DNA from: Alkalibacterium sp. 20
Lineage (GTDB): Bacteria > Bacillota > Bacilli > Lactobacillales > Carnobacteriaceae_A
Direction: 5' to 3'
NCBI RefSeq assembly: GCF_001885615.1
Contig: NZ_LSRN01000056.1
Coordinates: 48,730 to 112,729, forward strand
DNA: 64,000 nucleotides
The translations under genes and the position numbers were made by a program. Positions 1-9,612 of this stretch are shown here, one piece after another. Position 1 is the stretch's first letter, and each line of letters opens with the position of its first letter. The notes beneath the pieces are model-generated. The model had not been told where the DNA came from. It did not search any database and saw only the letters and a list, made by a program, of their open reading frames with translations.

Positions 1-1
1 T

Positions 2-586
2 TTACTTATCGTACTGGTCTAGTTCATACAACTCTATTATTTCAATAAGTTTTTCAGGGTAAGTTGGGTCGGTTGCATAACCCGCAGAATAAAGCGCGTA
101 CGCTGCCTCCTTATACGTAGCAGCTTCCTGTACACTTTGGTAAAGTTCAGGATTCCACGACACCCCATTAGCAATCAACTCAGCATAATCTTGTACTGAC
201 GCTTCAAGAGACGGGTAACTTCTAAATGAAGTTTGAATTTCTATCCATTCTTCGTCATATTCCATGGTCGCATATTTTCCACTGTCAGACTGTCCTTTGA
301 TACCAAAATAGTTATGTTCTTGCTGTGATAAGCTGCTTTTCCCCCAGTTGGATTCTAGAATCGCCTGCGCGATAGCTACACTGGGCTTTATCCCATGAGA
401 TTCCTTGAGAGGAGCAGCATAGCTTGCCACATCAGCTATAAATTCTTCTCTTGTTCTGCTCTTTTGCACCATTGTTTCATTCTCTATCGATTGACTGATC
501 AATGCTATGGATACAATAAACGCAAGAAAAAGAATCGCTAGTATTTTTGCGAGAGGAAGAGCTTTTTTCTTTTTATTATAACCCAG
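2..586 (-). CDS. Membrane-anchored glucosaminidase-domain murein hydrolase, non-ATG start
   Basis: Cell-wall hydrolase of the mannosyl-glycoprotein endo-beta-N-acetylglucosaminidase (LytG/AcmA) family, which cleaves N-acetylglucosaminyl bonds of peptidoglycan. Recognisable family blocks are a helix ending in AILESNWGKS with the catalytic-type Glu, the NYFGIKG strand, and YASDPTYP-like text (YATDPTYPEKL) near the C-terminus. No wall-binding repeats are present. The first ordinary start (TTG at 502) would begin inside the hydrophobic segment. Upstream in the same frame, after a TAA at 592-590, come ATT (589-587) and CTG (586-584), placed 4 and 7 bases after a perfect AGGAGG (599-594). Starting there adds about 28 residues: a Lys-rich stretch followed by a hydrophobic helix (ILAILFLAFIVSIAL), i.e. 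a signal anchor. I chose CTG; ATT is the alternative. The function is well supported; the exact start is inferred. Confidence 0.85.
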   Translation of the reverse strand: MGYNKKKKALPLAKILAILFLAFIVSIALISQSIENETMVQKSRTREEFIADVASYAAPLKESHGIKPSVAIAQAILESNWGKSSLSQQEHNYFGIKGQSDSGKYATMEYDEEWIEIQTSFRSYPSLEASVQDYAELIANGVSWNPELYQSVQEAATYKEAAYALYSAGYATDPTYPEKLIEIIELYELDQYDK

Positions 587-814
587 AATTTATCCTCCTC
601 TTTTGTTTTTGAATCATTTATACTAAGGATACAAACGTGCATCACTTAGCATGCGGTTATGTTAACTTTTAATTTTATTTTCGTATGCCGTTCATTACCA
701 TTTTAACATATTAAAATTAATCTAAACAGATACTCGCAAAAAGTATACACTTGTTTTTTTGAATAGCGTTATACTTAGTTTACAGAAAGAACCACTAAAG
801 AAAGAAGGATCAAC

Positions 815-1792
815 TTGAAAATAATAAATTGGGGCATTATTGGTCTCGGTGATATCGCTCATCAATTTGCATCACAGTTCGAGTCAGACAATGCTAATCT
901 ATTGGGAGTGGCTTCTCGTACTCTTCAAAAAGCCTTTGAGTTCTCAAAAAAACACGATATAAAAAAAGCCTACGGGAGTTATGAAGAATTAGCTTACGAT
1001 CCAGAGATAGATATTGTTTATATTGCCACTCCAAACAGTTCTCATTATGCTGACATGTTGATGTTGCTCAAAGCCGGCAAACATGTCTTATGCGAGAAAC
1101 CAATCACTCTTAACCGTACACAGCTAAACACGGTATTAAATGTCGCACAAAGCAAAAATTTACTTTGTGCTGAAGCGATGACCATTTATCACATGCCTCT
1201 TTACAAAGAATTAAAGACCAACATACAGGGAAATAAATACGGAAAACTAAAGATGATTCATACTTTATTCGGAAATAAGCAGGTATCTGACCCGACAAAC
1301 CGCTTCTATGATCCTGATCTTGGCGGCGGCGCATTGCTCGATATCGGTGTTTATGCCTTATCCTTTATCCGGTACTTTCTTTCAAGTCAGCCCGAGGTAA
1401 AACAAACGACTGTCTTATTAAACGAAACAGGTGTCGATGAAAGCAGCTCTTTTCATTTCAGGAACAAACAAGGTGAAATTGGGACAGCTGCCTTAAGTTT
1501 TATAGCAAATATGCCGATTCAAGGTGTTATTGTATGCGAAAACGCTTATATCACTGTCTCCGATTATCCAAGAGCTTCAAAGGCTACAGTTACCTATTCA
1601 AATGGCACAACGGAAGAAATCAACTTAGGTGATAGCTCGAAAGCCCTGACCTATGAAATACAGGCCATCTCTCAAACGCTTTTATCAGAAAATGATTTCT
1701 CCTTTCTTTCCCTTACCCGAGACGTCAACGAGTTGATCGACTGGGCCGCAAAGGAATGGGAGATGTCTTGGGTATTTAAAGACGAAAAATGA
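815..1792 (+). CDS. Gfo/Idh/MocA-family NAD(P)-dependent oxidoreductase
   Basis: A 325-residue cytosolic dehydrogenase. The N-terminus carries a Rossmann dinucleotide motif (WGIIGLGDIAHQFA, residues 5-18), then the family signature EKP near residue 97 (LCEKPITLN), and a C-terminal Gfo/Idh/MocA beta-sheet domain with GGGALLDIGVY. Family members oxidise or reduce hydroxyl groups of sugars, inositols or related compounds; the substrate cannot be read from the sequence. The start is TTG at 815, supported by GAAGG seven bases upstream; no ATG lies nearby in frame. The gene is monocistronic on the plus strand, convergent with the thioredoxin-like gene, and separated from it by a shared terminator. 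Confidence 0.88.
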   Translation: MKIINWGIIGLGDIAHQFASQFESDNANLLGVASRTLQKAFEFSKKHDIKKAYGSYEELAYDPEIDIVYIATPNSSHYADMLMLLKAGKHVLCEKPITLNRTQLNTVLNVAQSKNLLCAEAMTIYHMPLYKELKTNIQGNKYGKLKMIHTLFGNKQVSDPTNRFYDPDLGGGALLDIGVYALSFIRYFLSSQPEVKQTTVLLNETGVDESSSFHFRNKQGEIGTAALSFIANMPIQGVIVCENAYITVSDYPRASKATVTYSNGTTEEINLGDSSKALTYEIQAISQTLLSENDFSFLSLTRDVNELIDWAAKEWEMSWVFKDEK

Positions 1793-1810
1793 CAAGCTGA
1801 AATCAAAAAA

Positions 1811-1894
1811 AGCCCCCCAGTAAACCGAACGATGCTGATGGATAAGACGATCGATCTTAGCTTCAGGGTCTTGCGTTTTTCTGGGGAGCTTTTA
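1811..1894. terminator. Bidirectional terminator between convergent genes
   Basis: Arms AGCCCCCCAG (1811-1820) and CTGGGGAGCT (1881-1890) pair with one mismatch. They are preceded by an A-run and followed by TTTT, so the element can serve both the plus-strand oxidoreductase and the minus-strand thioredoxin-like gene. The 60-base loop contains the self-complementary GATCGATC. Confidence 0.6.
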
Positions 1895-1898
1895 TCGT

Positions 1899-2234
1899 TT
1901 ACTCAGTTAAAGCACTTGTTATTTTTTCCAATTGTTCGTATAATTTATTTTTTTCGATGAATCGAGCAAAACGCATGACTTCTCGTCCATCAACGAATAG
2001 TAGGACAACAGGCACCGTAAACACAATATATTCTCCAGAAATTTCCGGAAATTTTTCAACATCCGCCTGTAACGTTTTGATTTCCGGGAACCCTTCTACT
2101 ATTGGTTTGATTTGAGGCAAGACGCTGTGACAAACCGAACAATTTTGACCATATAAAAACAAAAAAGCTAAATCATTCTGATCCACATGCTTTCTGAGTT
2201 CCTCCAGGGATCGTGCTTCTTTAAACCCCTCCAT
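1899..2234 (-). CDS. Thioredoxin-like protein
   Basis: A 111-residue thioredoxin-fold protein. The redox motif CSVC lies near residue 33 (YGQNCSVCHS) and the cis-proline strand is TVPVVLLFVDG. It resembles the small thioredoxin-like proteins of Firmicutes (YtpP-type) rather than housekeeping TrxA, which has CGPC. It probably acts in cytosolic thiol-disulfide exchange; the partner is unknown. The ATG at 2234 follows AGGAGG at good spacing. It sits 60 bases downstream of the ABC permease gene on the same strand and could be co-transcribed with it. Confidence 0.8.
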   Translation of the reverse strand: MEGFKEARSLEELRKHVDQNDLAFLFLYGQNCSVCHSVLPQIKPIVEGFPEIKTLQADVEKFPEISGEYIVFTVPVVLLFVDGREVMRFARFIEKNKLYEQLEKITSALTE

Positions 2235-2295
2235 ATATCTTTCCTCCTATTACTTTTTTGATCGTTCCACACTGATTCTTAATCGGTTTTTTCCA

Positions 2296-5277
2296 TCAAT
2301 CCGGAATTTTCAATGCTTCGACCATATTGATGTGTTTTAATTTGAAATGCATCACGACCATTACCAAACTACTGAAGAAAAACATCAGCAGGAATGAATA
2401 CAGATAACTCGTCCATGTAATTTGGCTGAGGAAACGCATAATATCAAGTTCAGCGGTTTGTAATACAAAGCGATGCATGAAAACACCTAATACAAAACCG
2501 ACAAGAATACCCATAATGGTCAAAACAAAGTTTTCACGATAAACATACATGGTCACTTCTTTGTCGAAGAAGCCCAAGACTTTGATTGTCGACAATTCTC
2601 TGATACGTTCTGATACGTTGATATTCGTGAGGTTATACAAGACAACAAAGGCAAGCGAAGCCGCCGAGATAATAAGGACCACCGTCACCACATCCAGGCT
2701 GTCCATCGAATCTTGGAACGCGTCTTTGATAGCTGTCACAAACGTTACGCCCAGTACAGCCTCTTCTTCAATCAATTGTTCACCGAGCTCATTATCACTT
2801 ATTTGTTCGTCATATTTAAGCAGGCGTGTATTATATTCGATTTCTTCAGCAATCACTTGATCATAATAGTCTGGTGACATGTATATATAATGCTGGACAT
2901 ATTGTTCAGAAACAGCATTGATTTCAACTTCTATTGTTACTGAATCGTCCCATTCCAACTCTATTGTGTCCCCTACAGCGACATCGAGCAACTCGGCTAA
3001 CTTGTCGGTAATAACCACACCCTCATCTTGCAATTCGTATGTTTTTGATTGATCCTCCAAGTCTCTGAGTACAACAAAGTCTTTAAACAAATCTGCATCA
3101 CTTGGGACAAGGAGTATGAAATCACGCGTCTCTCCATCTTTATTGGCTTTGACATTCTCCTGAAAAGATAGAAGCTGCTTCTCAAAACCGTTTACGTTTT
3201 CAAGTTTAGCAACAAGTGACTCACGATCAGCAGCTGTTGCTTCAGCATTTTCAGCTACGACTGCCTGGTATAAATTGATCTCTCCAAATTGAACGTCTGC
3301 AATATCAGCAATCGAATCGGACAAACCATAGCCAGTCAGGAGCAACGCCGTTCCTCCAGCCACCCCAAATAATGTCATCAACATTCGACGTTTATATCTA
3401 AATAAGTTTCGGGATGCTACTTTTTGAGTAAACGAAAATCTTTTCCAAATAAACGGCATGTATTCCAAGAAAATCCGTTTCCCTTTTTTAGGCGCTTTTG
3501 GCCGTAGCAACGTCGCCGCATTGCTGCGTAAAGATAAGCGAACGGAAACTAATGTAGATAATCCGGTCGCCAAGAGTGCAGCGGCCAGAGAGATGACTGC
3601 GTAATTCCAGTAAAATTGTGTTTGGGCGGAAGGTAAATTGTAGAGCGAACTATACGCGTCTAAAATCACATTAGGAAAGAGCCAATACCCTAAAAACAAA
3701 CCTAATATACTCCCAAATGAGGTGGCAATAAATGCATAAACAAAGTATTTGGTTGCAATGGCCATATCACCATATCCCATAGCCTTCAGTGTGCCGATTT
3801 GGTTTCTTCCTTCATCGACCATCCGTGTCATCGTTGTCAATGATATAAGCGCTGCTAATAAGAAAAAGAAAACCGGGAATATTTTAGCAATAGCACTGAT
3901 TCTCTCTGCATTTTCGTCAAACTCTCCGTAGCCTGCAAGAGAAGTCCGGTCATTGACGAAATACTCCGGCTCGGCTAAATCAGCTAATTCTGTTTCGGCT
4001 TCTTCTAAATCAACTAAAGCTTCCTCAATTTCTGCTTCAGCATCCGCAGCTTCTGCTTCAAATTCAGCTGATCCATCTTGATACTCAGCTTCTACCTCCT
4101 CTAATTCAACCCGTGCAGCTTCCAATTCTTCTCTTGAAGCTGCCAGTTCAGCATTGAGTTGACTTTCAGCATTTTCGAGCTCTACTAATCCGGCTAGGAC
4201 TTGTTCTTCCTGGGTCAATAACTCTTCGTAAGCTGGCGAGTCCTGCATTTGCGCGGCTTCAAGCTGAATTTTGTTTTCTTGTATTTCATTCAATGCTTGA
4301 TTGAGTTGTGTCCGTTCGTTCTCGATCTCAGCACGTGCATTTATTTCTTCGCGTTCCAGTTCGTCCATTCCAGCTGCATAGTCGGCGAAACCTTCATCGA
4401 TCTCATTTCGAGCGTCTTCCAATTCCACTCTGCCTTCTTCAAGCTCTTGTCCAGCTTCTTCTACTTCTTCATAGCCGTCTTCGATTTCACTTTCGATTTC
4501 TTCGTAGAGTGCTTCGTACCTTTCATTCGGTCTTTCTGACAAAAGCTCTTCTACATCGGCCTTTTTCCTATCGATAAAGTCCTGGTATTCTGTCGAGTAA
4601 GCTACATATTCACTTGACTGATGAAATAAGATGTAGGCATCGGTATAGATCTCCATGTCATAAACATCTGCTGACACCACCGAAAAGCCGTCTAAATTGC
4701 CACTACCTATAGTTGTGTTCCCTCTATTTATCCGTTCGATATATAAGGGACTATTCAAAAAACCAACGACTTCAAATGTATGCTCTTTAAGTGCGGCCTC
4801 ACGATTTTCAGATGTTTCTTCATTTATCTGAATGGTATCGCCTATTGCATACTCGTCAACGTAACTATTCGTGTGATCGATAGCAATTTCGTTAGTGTCT
4901 TCAGGTAAACGGCCTTCAACAATTTTAAAGTCATTGATCGAATGCTGCTCTTTGTCCCAGCCGATAACTTTTGATGTTAATCCTGACTCGTCAAAAATGA
5001 CATCCTGACTATAAAAATAGTTCACATCGGCATTATCTATCGAATTCAAGATTTCTTTGTCTTCATCTACTAATCCCATCGTTGAAAACACATGTATATC
5101 GCTTAAATTTTGCTCATCATAATAAGAATCGGCCGTATGAATCATTACCGGTCCGGTAGCACTTAAGCCAGCAAAAAAAGCGACTCCTATTAAAATAATG
5201 GCAAAGATAGATAAAAACCGGGTCTTGCTTCGACCTATTTCTCTGAACGTATCTTTCCATAATGCTCTCTTGGTCAT
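2296..5277 (-). CDS. FtsX-like ABC transporter permease with long coiled-coil insertion
   Basis: A 993-residue membrane component of a MacB/FtsX-type ABC exporter. One transmembrane helix lies at about residues 20-40, followed by an extracytoplasmic domain. A very Glu/Ala-rich heptad-like coiled coil spans roughly 250-438. Three helices (about 460-590) form the first FtsX domain. A second half starts with a helix near 635, then an extracytoplasmic region, and three C-terminal helices near 865, 920 and 960. The two FtsX cores are thus both present in one chain. The coiled coil would form a long stalk outside the membrane. The partner ATPase lies directly upstream (25-base gap). Proteins of this build are annotated as antimicrobial-peptide or lipoprotein/lipid exporters; the substrate here is unknown. 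Confidence 0.88.
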   Translation of the reverse strand: MTKRALWKDTFREIGRSKTRFLSIFAIILIGVAFFAGLSATGPVMIHTADSYYDEQNLSDIHVFSTMGLVDEDKEILNSIDNADVNYFYSQDVIFDESGLTSKVIGWDKEQHSINDFKIVEGRLPEDTNEIAIDHTNSYVDEYAIGDTIQINEETSENREAALKEHTFEVVGFLNSPLYIERINRGNTTIGSGNLDGFSVVSADVYDMEIYTDAYILFHQSSEYVAYSTEYQDFIDRKKADVEELLSERPNERYEALYEEIESEIEDGYEEVEEAGQELEEGRVELEDARNEIDEGFADYAAGMDELEREEINARAEIENERTQLNQALNEIQENKIQLEAAQMQDSPAYEELLTQEEQVLAGLVELENAESQLNAELAASREELEAARVELEEVEAEYQDGSAEFEAEAADAEAEIEEALVDLEEAETELADLAEPEYFVNDRTSLAGYGEFDENAERISAIAKIFPVFFFLLAALISLTTMTRMVDEGRNQIGTLKAMGYGDMAIATKYFVYAFIATSFGSILGLFLGYWLFPNVILDAYSSLYNLPSAQTQFYWNYAVISLAAALLATGLSTLVSVRLSLRSNAATLLRPKAPKKGKRIFLEYMPFIWKRFSFTQKVASRNLFRYKRRMLMTLFGVAGGTALLLTGYGLSDSIADIADVQFGEINLYQAVVAENAEATAADRESLVAKLENVNGFEKQLLSFQENVKANKDGETRDFILLVPSDADLFKDFVVLRDLEDQSKTYELQDEGVVITDKLAELLDVAVGDTIELEWDDSVTIEVEINAVSEQYVQHYIYMSPDYYDQVIAEEIEYNTRLLKYDEQISDNELGEQLIEEEAVLGVTFVTAIKDAFQDSMDSLDVVTVVLIISAASLAFVVLYNLTNINVSERIRELSTIKVLGFFDKEVTMYVYRENFVLTIMGILVGFVLGVFMHRFVLQTAELDIMRFLSQITWTSYLYSFLLMFFFSSLVMVVMHFKLKHINMVEALKIPD

Positions 5278-5302
5278 TACACTCCCTCATTTCGCATCCG
5301 TT

Positions 5303-6007
5303 TTACCATTCAATCGATTCTACCGGTTGTGGATGAGCATTCAACGTGACTTTTCTGACTTTAGCATTGTTGATATCGATCACACGATTTGCCATTGGTG
5401 CAATGGCACGGTTATGTGTGATAACAACGACTGTTGCTCCGTATTCTTCTTTGGAACGATTCAATAAATCGAGTACTTTTTTCCCGGTTTCATAATCCAG
5501 CGCACCGGTGGGTTCATCACAGAGCAATAATTTTGGCTGCTTTGCTAATGCGCGCGCAATGGCAACGCGCTGTTGTTCGCCACCAGACAACTGGGCAGGG
5601 AAATTATCCATTCGGTCTTCCAAACCAACGCTGATCAGTATTTCCGTTGCATCTAGCGCATTGGGAGAAATTTCTGCTGCCAACTCTACATTTTCTTTAG
5701 CCGTCAAATTGGGGATCAAATTATAATTTTGAAAGATAAAACCAACATCATTTCGTCGATATTCCGTCAATTGCTTATCTTTAAATCCAACTATATCCGT
5801 CCCGTCAACGATCACTTCGCCTTCATCAGCAGAATCCATTCCACCTAAAATATTTAAAACTGTTGTTTTCCCAGCCCCACTGGGCCCGACAATAACAGCA
5901 AATTCGTTTTTCTCTATGTCAAACGTTATACCATCATTAGCTACGACAACTGTTTCACCGGCTTGATAACGCTTCACTTCATTTTTCACAGAAATATAAG
6001 CTGACAT
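5303..6007 (-). CDS. ABC transporter ATP-binding protein of the MacB/LolD type
   Basis: A 234-residue ATPase that powers the FtsX-like permease encoded next. It has Walker [10 protein letters not shown] (about residues 42-50), a Q-loop FIFQNYNL, signature [15 protein letters not shown], Walker [13 protein letters not shown] and H-loop VVITHN. The signature with [11 protein letters not shown] is typical of the MacB/LolD/SalX subfamily. The ATG at 6007 has an AAAGGA ribosome site. It is the first gene of a two-gene (possibly three, with the thioredoxin-like gene) leftward operon. Confidence 0.92.
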   Translation of the reverse strand: MSAYISVKNEVKRYQAGETVVVANDGITFDIEKNEFAVIVGPSGAGKTTVLNILGGMDSADEGEVIVDGTDIVGFKDKQLTEYRRNDVGFIFQNYNLIPNLTAKENVELAAEISPNALDATEILISVGLEDRMDNFPAQLSGGEQQRVAIARALAKQPKLLLCDEPTGALDYETGKKVLDLLNRSKEEYGATVVVITHNRAIAPMANRVIDINNAKVRKVTLNAHPQPVESIEW

Positions 6008-6117
6008 TTCTTTTCGTCCTTTCCAGTAACTTTCTATCTATTTTATCATATTAAGTGGATCCGTCTCCCTTTTTTTCCTCCATTTTCAAAATCTTCAATC
6101 TTTAGTCATATGTACAA

Positions 6118-6142
6118 AAAAAGACAGGTTTCCCTGCCTCCC
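6118..6142 (-). terminator. Terminator after the RlmI-like gene
   Basis: Read leftward, GGCAGG-GAAA-CCTGTC (one G-U pair) is followed by seven T. It lies just after the stop of the methyltransferase gene at 6148. Confidence 0.7.
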
Positions 6143-6147
6143 GTTTG

Positions 6148-7329
6148 TTATTCTTTTGTTCTTTGAAGCACAAAGACTTTCAAGTAATTAGAATTTGGAT
6201 TTTCGTTGTTTACAGCAAAATCTTCAGGCAGGCTATACTCCTCAACGAGGTAAGCATCCACATCTAATTCTTCAAAGGCTAGGTTAACACTATCAAAGAA
6301 ATCATCTCTTGATACTGTCCTTGCATTCGTAGAAGTAATGATCAAACCACCAGGTGCTAGCACTTGAATCGCTTCTGCCACTAATTCCGTGTAATTCTTT
6401 TCAACACTGAATGTTCTTTTCTTTGTACGTGCAAACGTTGGCGGATCCAAAACGATCAAGTCAAATTGCAGCTGATGTTTCTGTGCATAATCTAAATAAT
6501 CGAACACATCCATTTTTCGGATTTCATGCTGCTCACTGTCTAAACCATTTACTTCAAACTGCTCTTTTGTTCGTTCTTTACTTCTGTTAGCCACATCAAC
6601 ATTGACAGTTTTAACCGCTCCACCCATGGCAGCCGCGACAGAAAACGCTCCCGTATAACTAAACGTATTCAGGACTTTTCTACCTAAGCCCCATTCTTCC
6701 ATAATTTTGTTTCTGACATTTCGCTGATCGAGGAACAAACCGGTCATCCAGCCTTCATCTAAATAGATATTATATCGAACACCGTTTTCTAAAATAACTA
6801 TAGGCTCTTCAGCTTTATTACCTTCGACAAATTTACTTTTATGCGGTGCATTTGGATAATGGCATTTCTCATAAATTCCTTTGAAATCAGGAATAGCTAC
6901 TTTAAAGGCTTTTAGTATCATATCCTTGTGTTGGTAGATACCTTCACTATACCAAGAAAAGATATAATAGCCATCGTAATAATCAATAGTCAAGCCACCG
7001 ATACCGTCGCCATCACCATTAAACATACGAAAAGCCGTCGTTTTTTTATCAGCATAAAAAGCTGATCTTCTTTCTCGTGCCATTCTAAATAGTCTGTCAA
7101 AAAAGGCGTAGTCTATTTTATCCGAATCATCTAGGGATAAAACCCAGCCAGCTGTTTTCTTTTCGCTACCAATATATCCAAGTGCCACAAATTTATAATG
7201 GTTGTCCACTAGCCTCACAAAGTCACCTTCGACTAGCTCTTCTTTATCAAAAAAATCTAATTCTTCTAGTATTGGGTACCCCTTTTTAATACGATCGGTT
7301 GCTAATTCTTTTATTCTCAATACTTTCAT
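6148..7329 (-). CDS. Class I SAM-dependent rRNA cytosine methyltransferase (RlmI-like)
   Basis: A 393-residue protein with the RlmI/YwbD-family layout: N-terminal PUA-like RNA-binding domain (about 1-75), a central EEHUD-like region and a C-terminal Rossmann methyltransferase domain. Methyltransferase motifs seen are TFSYTGAFSVAAAMGG (SAM loop) and IVLDPPTFART (DPP catalytic loop). RlmI makes 5-methylcytosine in 23S rRNA; the position modified here is inferred from family only. A longer reading frame begins at 7383, but AAAGGAG sits seven bases before the ATG at 7329, whose product starts MKVLRIKEL, so I use that. The gene is monocistronic with its own terminator. Confidence 0.85.
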   Translation of the reverse strand: MKVLRIKELATDRIKKGYPILEELDFFDKEELVEGDFVRLVDNHYKFVALGYIGSEKKTAGWVLSLDDSDKIDYAFFDRLFRMARERRSAFYADKKTTAFRMFNGDGDGIGGLTIDYYDGYYIFSWYSEGIYQHKDMILKAFKVAIPDFKGIYEKCHYPNAPHKSKFVEGNKAEEPIVILENGVRYNIYLDEGWMTGLFLDQRNVRNKIMEEWGLGRKVLNTFSYTGAFSVAAAMGGAVKTVNVDVANRSKERTKEQFEVNGLDSEQHEIRKMDVFDYLDYAQKHQLQFDLIVLDPPTFARTKKRTFSVEKNYTELVAEAIQVLAPGGLIITSTNARTVSRDDFFDSVNLAFEELDVDAYLVEEYSLPEDFAVNNENPNSNYLKVFVLQRTKE

Positions 7330-7416
7330 AACGCACTCCTTTTTAGCTGATCTTCTGTTTTCTTTTCTCTCACAGTATAACATAATATTTTAACGAATAT
7401 AGTCTGTCTACAACTT

Positions 7417-7453
7417 AAAAAGTGGACGCTAAATAGCTTAACGTCCACTTTTT
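7417..7453 (-). terminator. Terminator after ltaS-like gene
   Basis: AGTGGACG (7421-7428) pairs with CGTCCACT (7442-7449), flanked by A4 and T5 so that either strand could terminate. Position and orientation fit the leftward LTA synthase gene ending at 7459. Confidence 0.8.
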
Positions 7454-7458
7454 GGCAC

Positions 7459-9612
7459 TTATTCTAATTGTTCAAAGTCCAATGTTTTATCGGGGTCTAT
7501 CTTTTGAATAAACTCACTGTAACTCATTTCGTTCATTAATTCTGGGGCGTCTGATTCATAGAGCCCTTCACTAGATAGTCCGTCTCTTTGTTTAAGAAGA
7601 CTGTCTTCTTTTAAAGCATCGCTTTCTAAAACGTCCAATTGGTTAGAAAAAATATACTCATTCGGTTTAAAATCTTCCATTGAAGGAGGCGAATAGAAAC
7701 GTAACAAGTCCATCATCACAATATTGTCCGAATGCGTCAACTCTTCTCGAGCATCATCTCTAATCACGTGTAATTCAGCACGTTCAGCTTCAGACAATTC
7801 GTCTGTCAGTTCATTTCCATCTTGATCATAAATCGATTGACCAATAAATGTATAGTCGGAAGTCAATACTCGTCCATTTCTTAAAGGTACCGTACTATTA
7901 TGATTCCCAGATAACAAATCTTGTCCCATGAACAAGAATTCATCTGTTTCAACCCCAAGTAAGTGCATGAGTGTGGGTAACATATCAACTTGACCACTGT
8001 ACGTATCATGAACTTGACCATTACCAATTCCTGGTGCGTGAACGATCAATGGGACGCGTTGCATTTGAGTATCATCATACTCGTTCCAATCTTCCCTATC
8101 TTTGCCCACTAATTCGGCAAGGTGAGGATTTCGCATATTTGATATGCCGTAATGATCACCGTATAAAACAAAAATAGAATTTTCATACAACCCACTGGCT
8201 TTCAAGTAATCAAAAAACTCTTCCATGGCTTGATCCGCATAATTAGCAGTAGCAAAGAACTGATTAATCGTATCATCGGCAGTTTGTGCCTCTGGAAAAC
8301 CTTGATTCTGTTCATCTAGAGGATACGGAAAATGATGAGTGACCGTTACAAATTTCGAATAAAAAGGTTGAGGTAACTGTTCAATATACTCAACCGAATC
8401 TTTGAAGAACAGTTTATCTTTTAATCCATATTCGAGTGAGCGTTCTCCTGACAAATCGTAAAACTCAGCATCGAAAAAGTAATCATAGCCAAAGTTTCGG
8501 TACGTATCTGTTCTATTCCAAAACGATCCGACATTTCCGTGGAAGGCTGCTGAAGAGTATCCAGCTTTTTGTTCCAATATTGCGGGCGCAGAATGAAAAG
8601 TATTTGTCGATCCGAGTGTTTGAAAAACACTGCCTTCAGACATTCCGTACAAAGATGATTCTCCCAGGACTTCTGCGTCAGAGGATTTCCCTTGGCCAGT
8701 CTGATGGAAAAAGTTATTGAAGCTATGTGAGTCCTGACTGTTAAACAGGCTATTAACGAATGGCATTACTTCATGTTTTTCGCCATTCTCATCTTCTAAT
8801 TCATAATCGATCAAAAACTGCTGGACACTTTCCATCGCTATGACTATTACGTTACGGTCTTTTGCTACACCGAAGTATTCTTCATTCGGTTCTCTGTAAT
8901 TCTCTCTCACAAAATCAATGATTTCATTTAGCTGCGTTTCATCAGCACTCGCTCGAATCTGATTATTTTGAACCGTTTGAACAATATCATAACCTGTAAA
9001 GAAGTTTAGCCCTAAATATTTTACGATATAATTTCTGTCAAACGTTCGTGTCAGCAGTTGAGGTCGATCTATTTCTGCTAACGTCAGATTTCCGACGAAT
9101 AATGCCAATCCTAAAGCGGTAACTGCAAAAATATCGCGTTTTCTAGCTGGTTTGAAATAGTGTTTAGCTATCGTTTCACGCTTACGTATAGAAATAACCA
9201 CTAGTAGGATAAAATCAAACCAGTAGAGTAAATCCCATGGTCGCATCATAGCAAACGTTGAGGCTATTAAGCCCGCGGATACATTGTTGGAACCAACCAT
9301 GATATTCGTTGTAAGGAAATCCGAAAATTCTCTATTATACAAGATGTTGGAATAGAGAAGTAACGTAGTCACAAACAAAATTCCAATCAAAGCTATACTG
9401 GACGATTTTGATTTTTTAAAGTAAAGTGAAGCGGAAAAAAGTATCAGCGTGGCAGCTAGTGGATTAATAAACAATAAGAACTGCTGAATAACACCATTCA
9501 CTCCTAAATCAAATTCTATCCAATAGGCCATATATGTTTTGAGCCAAAACATAACTGTTACCAATCCAAACAAAACATTTCTTTTATTGAAAATGTTTTT
9601 GATCTTAAACAT
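7459..9612 (-). CDS. Lipoteichoic acid synthase (LtaS-type sulfatase-fold phosphotransferase)
   Basis: This enzyme polymerises glycerol-phosphate from phosphatidylglycerol into lipoteichoic acid outside the membrane. From the ATG at 9612 (AGGAGG upstream) it is 717 residues. Five hydrophobic segments fill residues 12-180. A candidate signal-peptidase site RASA/DE lies near 223, and the sulfatase domain follows. Catalytic features visible are Glu261 (IAMESVQ, metal ligand) and the nucleophile Thr305 in HQTGQGKSSDAE, matching S. aureus E255/T300, with LYGDHYG further on. The C-terminal tail (about 50 acidic residues after the domain) is extended. The longer frame from 9633 lacks a ribosome site. 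It lies next to, but is separate from, the two-component system. Confidence 0.93.
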   Translation of the reverse strand: MFKIKNIFNKRNVLFGLVTVMFWLKTYMAYWIEFDLGVNGVIQQFLLFINPLAATLILFSASLYFKKSKSSSIALIGILFVTTLLLYSNILYNREFSDFLTTNIMVGSNNVSAGLIASTFAMMRPWDLLYWFDFILLVVISIRKRETIAKHYFKPARKRDIFAVTALGLALFVGNLTLAEIDRPQLLTRTFDRNYIVKYLGLNFFTGYDIVQTVQNNQIRASADETQLNEIIDFVRENYREPNEEYFGVAKDRNVIVIAMESVQQFLIDYELEDENGEKHEVMPFVNSLFNSQDSHSFNNFFHQTGQGKSSDAEVLGESSLYGMSEGSVFQTLGSTNTFHSAPAILEQKAGYSSAAFHGNVGSFWNRTDTYRNFGYDYFFDAEFYDLSGERSLEYGLKDKLFFKDSVEYIEQLPQPFYSKFVTVTHHFPYPLDEQNQGFPEAQTADDTINQFFATANYADQAMEEFFDYLKASGLYENSIFVLYGDHYGISNMRNPHLAELVGKDREDWNEYDDTQMQRVPLIVHAPGIGNGQVHDTYSGQVDMLPTLMHLLGVETDEFLFMGQDLLSGNHNSTVPLRNGRVLTSDYTFIGQSIYDQDGNELTDELSEAERAELHVIRDDAREELTHSDNIVMMDLLRFYSPPSMEDFKPNEYIFSNQLDVLESDALKEDSLLKQRDGLSSEGLYESDAPELMNEMSYSEFIQKIDPDKTLDFEQLE

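Noticed and set aside
747..775. Promoter for the Gfo/Idh/MocA gene
   Set aside because: TATACT at 770-775 is a good -10, but the nearest -35-like TTGTTT is only 13 bases away and no other box at 16-18 bases is convincing.
4249..4577. Overlapping plus-strand open frames of 89-96 codons
   Set aside because: They are antisense to the Glu-rich coiled coil of the FtsX permease. Repetitive GAA/GAG codons leave the other strand open, giving Phe/Leu/Ser-rich nonsense with no ribosome site.
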